Below, in pieces: positions 6,942 to 8,367 of a stretch of DNA of 8,367 nucleotides; within the stretch, counting starts at the first letter, position 1, and the number at the start of each line of letters is the position of its first letter. This DNA comes from Hydrogenothermus sp. (GTDB lineage: Bacteria > Aquificota > Aquificia > Aquificales > Hydrogenothermaceae), in the NCBI GenBank assembly GCA_003978675.1, contig QNYP01000187.1, positions 1-8,367 of the forward strand, read 5' to 3'. A program made the translations under genes and the position numbers. The notes below the pieces were generated by a model. The model was not told the DNA's origin. It was given only the letters and a program-made list of their open reading frames with translations, and did no database searches.

Positions 6942-8020
6942 TTATTTACCTCTTTCTTTTTTTCTGGAAGTAATGCAAGTGGATTTACTGGAGTTATATT
7001 TTTCCTTATTTGGAAAAATATACCACAAACATTAGGTTCAACAACTATTCCCGAATAACCGATAATATCTCCTTTTTTGACATACTGTCTGTCTTTTACT
7101 ACAAGTTTTGTTAAATTAGAATATACGGTTGAGTAATTTTTTCTGTGTCTTATTACAACCATTTTGTCATAGGTTTTATTAATATTTCCTGCGAATAAAA
7201 CTTTACCACTTTCAGAAGCTCGGACAGGTTCATTACAATTTGTTTTAATTTTTATTCCTATTTGATTTAGTCCTAAAGCTTCCTTTTTAGCTCCACCAAT
7301 AAAATCAGAAATAACTTCTCCATTTACAGGCCATATAAATCCAAATGGCATATTAGCATAAACTTTCTCTAACTTTTTAGAATTATCTATTTTTATTTTC
7401 TTAACAACTTTTACAGGGACTTTTAGCTTTTGTCCTGGGTGTATTATGTATGGTTTTTTTAGTTTGTTTATTTTTATAATCTCTTTTACAGAAGTTTTAT
7501 ACTTTCTTGCAATTAATGCTAAACTTTCACCTTTTTTTACCTTATGGATTACGGTTTTCTTCTCAATAATAGTTTTAGTTTTTATTTTCTCTTTTTTCTT
7601 GGCAGTAGATACTTTCTTTGGTTTACCTTTTTTTATACAAAGTAGCTGACCAACTCTTAATGTATCATTTCTAAGATTGTTTAATTTTCTTAAATCTCTC
7701 ACCCAAACGTGATACTTTTTTGCTATTTTTATAAGAGTTTCTCCTTTTTTTACTTTATGAACAACCTTACAACTTTGTATAGTTTTCGTTTTATTAGAAA
7801 TTTTTGAAATATTTTTCTTTTCTGGAATTTTAAGTTTTTGACCAAGACGAATTATATATGGCTTTTTTAAATTATTAGCTTTTATCAGCTCTTCTATACT
7901 GACTTTATATTTTTTAGCTATTAAGGCAAGACTTTCTCCTTTTTTAACTATATGAGTTTTAGCAAAAGCAAATGAAAATATTAGCAAAGATAAGAAAAAA
8001 AACTTAATACCTAATTTCAA
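6938..8020 (-). CDS. Secreted protein with three LysM modules and a degenerate LytM/M23 domain (NlpD/EnvC-like)
   Basis: Probably a periplasmic peptidoglycan-binding protein. I chose the TTG at 8018-8020 (360 residues): AAGGAGG lies 11 bases upstream, it gives a clean signal peptide (about 1-20, KLGIKFFFL to FAFA), and it limits overlap with acyP to 17 bases. An in-frame ATG at 8092 would bury the signal peptide behind 24 residues overlapping acyP. There is no lipobox, so it is not a lipoprotein. Domains: LysM1 (23-66), LysM2 (88-131), LysM3 (159-202), with Lys-rich linkers, then a LytM domain (about 225-350; GFIWPVNGEVISDF to VNPLALLP). The M23 metal and catalytic positions look replaced: HxxxD reads QIGIK (253-257), the YAHL motif is YSNL (300-303), and HLHFE is GIFFQ (333-337). 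That pattern fits amidase activators such as NlpD and EnvC rather than an endopeptidase. Four cysteines (84, 128, 262, 332) could form disulfides. Confidence 0.86.
   Translation of the reverse strand: MKLGIKFFFLSLLIFSFAFAKTHIVKKGESLALIAKKYKVSIEELIKANNLKKPYIIRLGQKLKIPEKKNISKISNKTKTIQSCKVVHKVKKGETLIKIAKKYHVWVRDLRKLNNLRNDTLRVGQLLCIKKGKPKKVSTAKKKEKIKTKTIIEKKTVIHKVKKGESLALIARKYKTSVKEIIKINKLKKPYIIHPGQKLKVPVKVVKKIKIDNSKKLEKVYANMPFGFIWPVNGEVISDFIGGAKKEALGLNQIGIKIKTNCNEPVRASESGKVLFAGNINKTYDKMVVIRHRKNYSTVYSNLTKLVVKDRQYVKKGDIIGYSGIVVEPNVCGIFFQIRKNITPVNPLALLPEKKKEVNK
7415..7546 (-). repeat. LysM module 3, near-copy of module 1
   Basis: It encodes residues 159-202 of the LysM/LytM protein. It is identical to module 1 at 33 of 44 residues, without gaps, including the runs VKKGESLALIA and LKKPYII. 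Module 2 between them is clearly more different, which suggests modules 1 and 3 share a more recent origin. Confidence 0.8.
7823..7954 (-). repeat. LysM module 1, near-copy of module 3
   Basis: It encodes residues 23-66, starting directly after the predicted signal peptide cleavage site. It is the partner of the repeat at 7415-7546. The module has the typical LysM layout: HxVKKGES at the start, a helix-rich middle with IKANNL, and a GQKLKIP end. Confidence 0.8.
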
Positions 8021-8273
8021 AATTACTAAAACCTCCTTCTTCCTCCTTAAACTCGTATTTAATGTTTTCGACATGAGATAAAGGAGGACCAATCCATAAC
8101 TTTTCTAAAAATTTATCTAAGGTTTCTTTATCTGCTTCAGCTACTAATTCTACAGTTCCATCTGGATTATTTCTAACCCAACCTTTAACACCAAGAGAAT
8201 TTGCTACATTTTTAGTAAAATATCTAAATCCTACTCCTTGAACTTTTCCATAGATTACTGCATGTAGTTGCAT
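8004..8273 (-). CDS. acyP: Acylphosphatase
   Basis: A small cytoplasmic enzyme that hydrolyses the carboxyl-phosphate bond of acylphosphates; its physiological role in bacteria is poorly defined. The 89 residues match the family length of about 90-100. The phosphate-binding loop and catalytic arginine are in YGKVQGVGFRYFT (R17), and the catalytic asparagine is N35 in GWVRNNPDGTVE. The closing FSNFEIRY is also typical. AAGGA (8279-8283) lies five bases before the ATG. Its 3' end (KEEEGG, codons AAGGAGGAAGAAGGAGGT) supplies the ribosome site for the next gene, which it overlaps. It is the first gene of the minus-strand cluster visible here; its promoter would lie upstream, where the sequence is disturbed by the inverted copy of its own codons 56-78. 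Confidence 0.95.
   Translation of the reverse strand: MQLHAVIYGKVQGVGFRYFTKNVANSLGVKGWVRNNPDGTVELVAEADKETLDKFLEKLWIGPPLSHVENIKYEFKEEEGGFSNFEIRY
8032..8038 (-). promoter_or_regulatory. Ribosome binding site (AAGGAGG) deciding the TTG start of the LysM/LytM gene
   Basis: A perfect Shine-Dalgarno AAGGAGG lies 11 bases before the TTG at 8018-8020, inside the last codons of acyP. A second AAGGAGG is at 8042-8048, ten bases further upstream. Neither serves the ATG at 8092, which lies upstream of both. Confidence 0.7.
8040..8108. repeat. Left arm of a perfect 69-bp inverted repeat (within acyP)
   Basis: The reverse complement of this stretch recurs at 8299-8367 with no mismatch over 69 bases. Pairing stops at 8109/8298, where scattered mismatches begin. 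The 190-base spacer contains the 5' half of acyP and its ribosome site. This arm is the genuine coding copy (acyP residues 56-78). Confidence 0.95.
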
Positions 8274-8278
8274 ATCTA

Positions 8279-8283
8279 TCCTT
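8279..8283 (-). promoter_or_regulatory. Ribosome binding site of acyP
   Basis: AAGGA precedes the acyP ATG by five bases, normal spacing, and supports the start at 8273. Confidence 0.6.
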
Positions 8284-8298
8284 AAAACCTTGTAAATA

Positions 8299-8367
8299 TT
8301 AGAAAAGTTATGGATTGGTCCTCCTTTATCTCATGTCGAAAACATTAAATACGAGTTTAAGGAGGAA
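8299..8367 (+). pseudogene. Right arm of the inverted repeat: headless fragment of acyP on the plus strand, running to the window edge
   Basis: Read on the plus strand, 8299-8367 encodes 23 acylphosphatase residues (56-78, from LEKLWIGPPLSH to the KEE of KEEE) in one frame. There is no start codon and an in-frame TAA sits just upstream at 8293-8295. It is base-for-base identical to the intact gene's segment, in opposite orientation, and ends exactly with the window. A perfect, sharply bounded match at a sequence end points to an amplification or assembly chimera (fold-back) rather than an old gene duplicate, but the sequence alone cannot decide. Confidence 0.85.

Noticed and set aside
7446..7649. 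Plus-strand open frame of 67 codons opposite the LysM gene
   Set aside because: It is the antisense of Lys-rich LysM linkers, giving artificial hydrophobic Phe/Ile runs that mimic membrane helices.
8021..8092. N-terminal extension of the LysM/LytM protein to the ATG at 8092
   Set aside because: It overlaps acyP by 89 bases, buries the signal peptide, and the two strong ribosome sites lie downstream of that ATG.
8299..8367. A second, divergent acylphosphatase gene continuing beyond the window
   Set aside because: The match to the intact gene is perfect at DNA level with an abrupt edge, no start codon and an upstream in-frame stop, unlike a paralogue.

Overview
The window is AT-rich, gene-dense bacterial DNA (nearly all coding, with strong preference for AAA, TAT and ATA codons). 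The genes look like those of a thermophilic Aquificota bacterium, probably the low-GC Hydrogenothermaceae (for example Sulfurihydrogenibium). That placement is inferred from the style of the proteins, the base composition and the tight overlapping gene packing; no marker gene in the window proves it. LptB and a periplasmic LysM/LytM protein indicate a Gram-negative (LPS-bearing) envelope.

Layout: two converging gene clusters. The plus-strand cluster (1-4992) holds a 5'-truncated proA (proline synthesis), an Slt-type lytic transglycosylase, ribE (riboflavin synthase), a two-helix potassium channel with a cytoplasmic RCK/TrkA module, and a small four-helix membrane protein resembling DUF6394. 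All neighbours overlap or lie within 2 bases, so they are probably one transcript with coupled translation. The minus-strand cluster (8273 down to 5006) holds acyP (acylphosphatase), a secreted protein with three LysM modules and an apparently inactive LytM/M23 domain, an AlaC-type aminotransferase, and lptB (LPS export ATPase). Again every junction overlaps. The clusters meet across a 13-base gap with no convincing terminator.

Functionally these are housekeeping genes with a cell-envelope theme: Slt cuts peptidoglycan, the LysM/LytM protein probably binds it and may activate an amidase, and LptB drives LPS transport. The amino-acid, riboflavin and acylphosphatase genes have no obvious functional link to these, which is common in Aquificota, where gene order is scrambled. 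I see no mobile element, CRISPR array, RNA gene or defence system.

The points worth a second look are: (1) a perfect 69-bp inverted copy of part of acyP that runs exactly to the window's right edge, most likely an assembly or amplification chimera but possibly a real inverted duplication; (2) the LytM domain with all of its metal and catalytic residues replaced; (3) the potassium channel, whose selectivity filter reads TVGYTE instead of TVGYGD next to a 12-bp tandem repeat, whose RCK domain lacks the usual glycine motif, and which is tightly coupled to an uncharacterised membrane protein.
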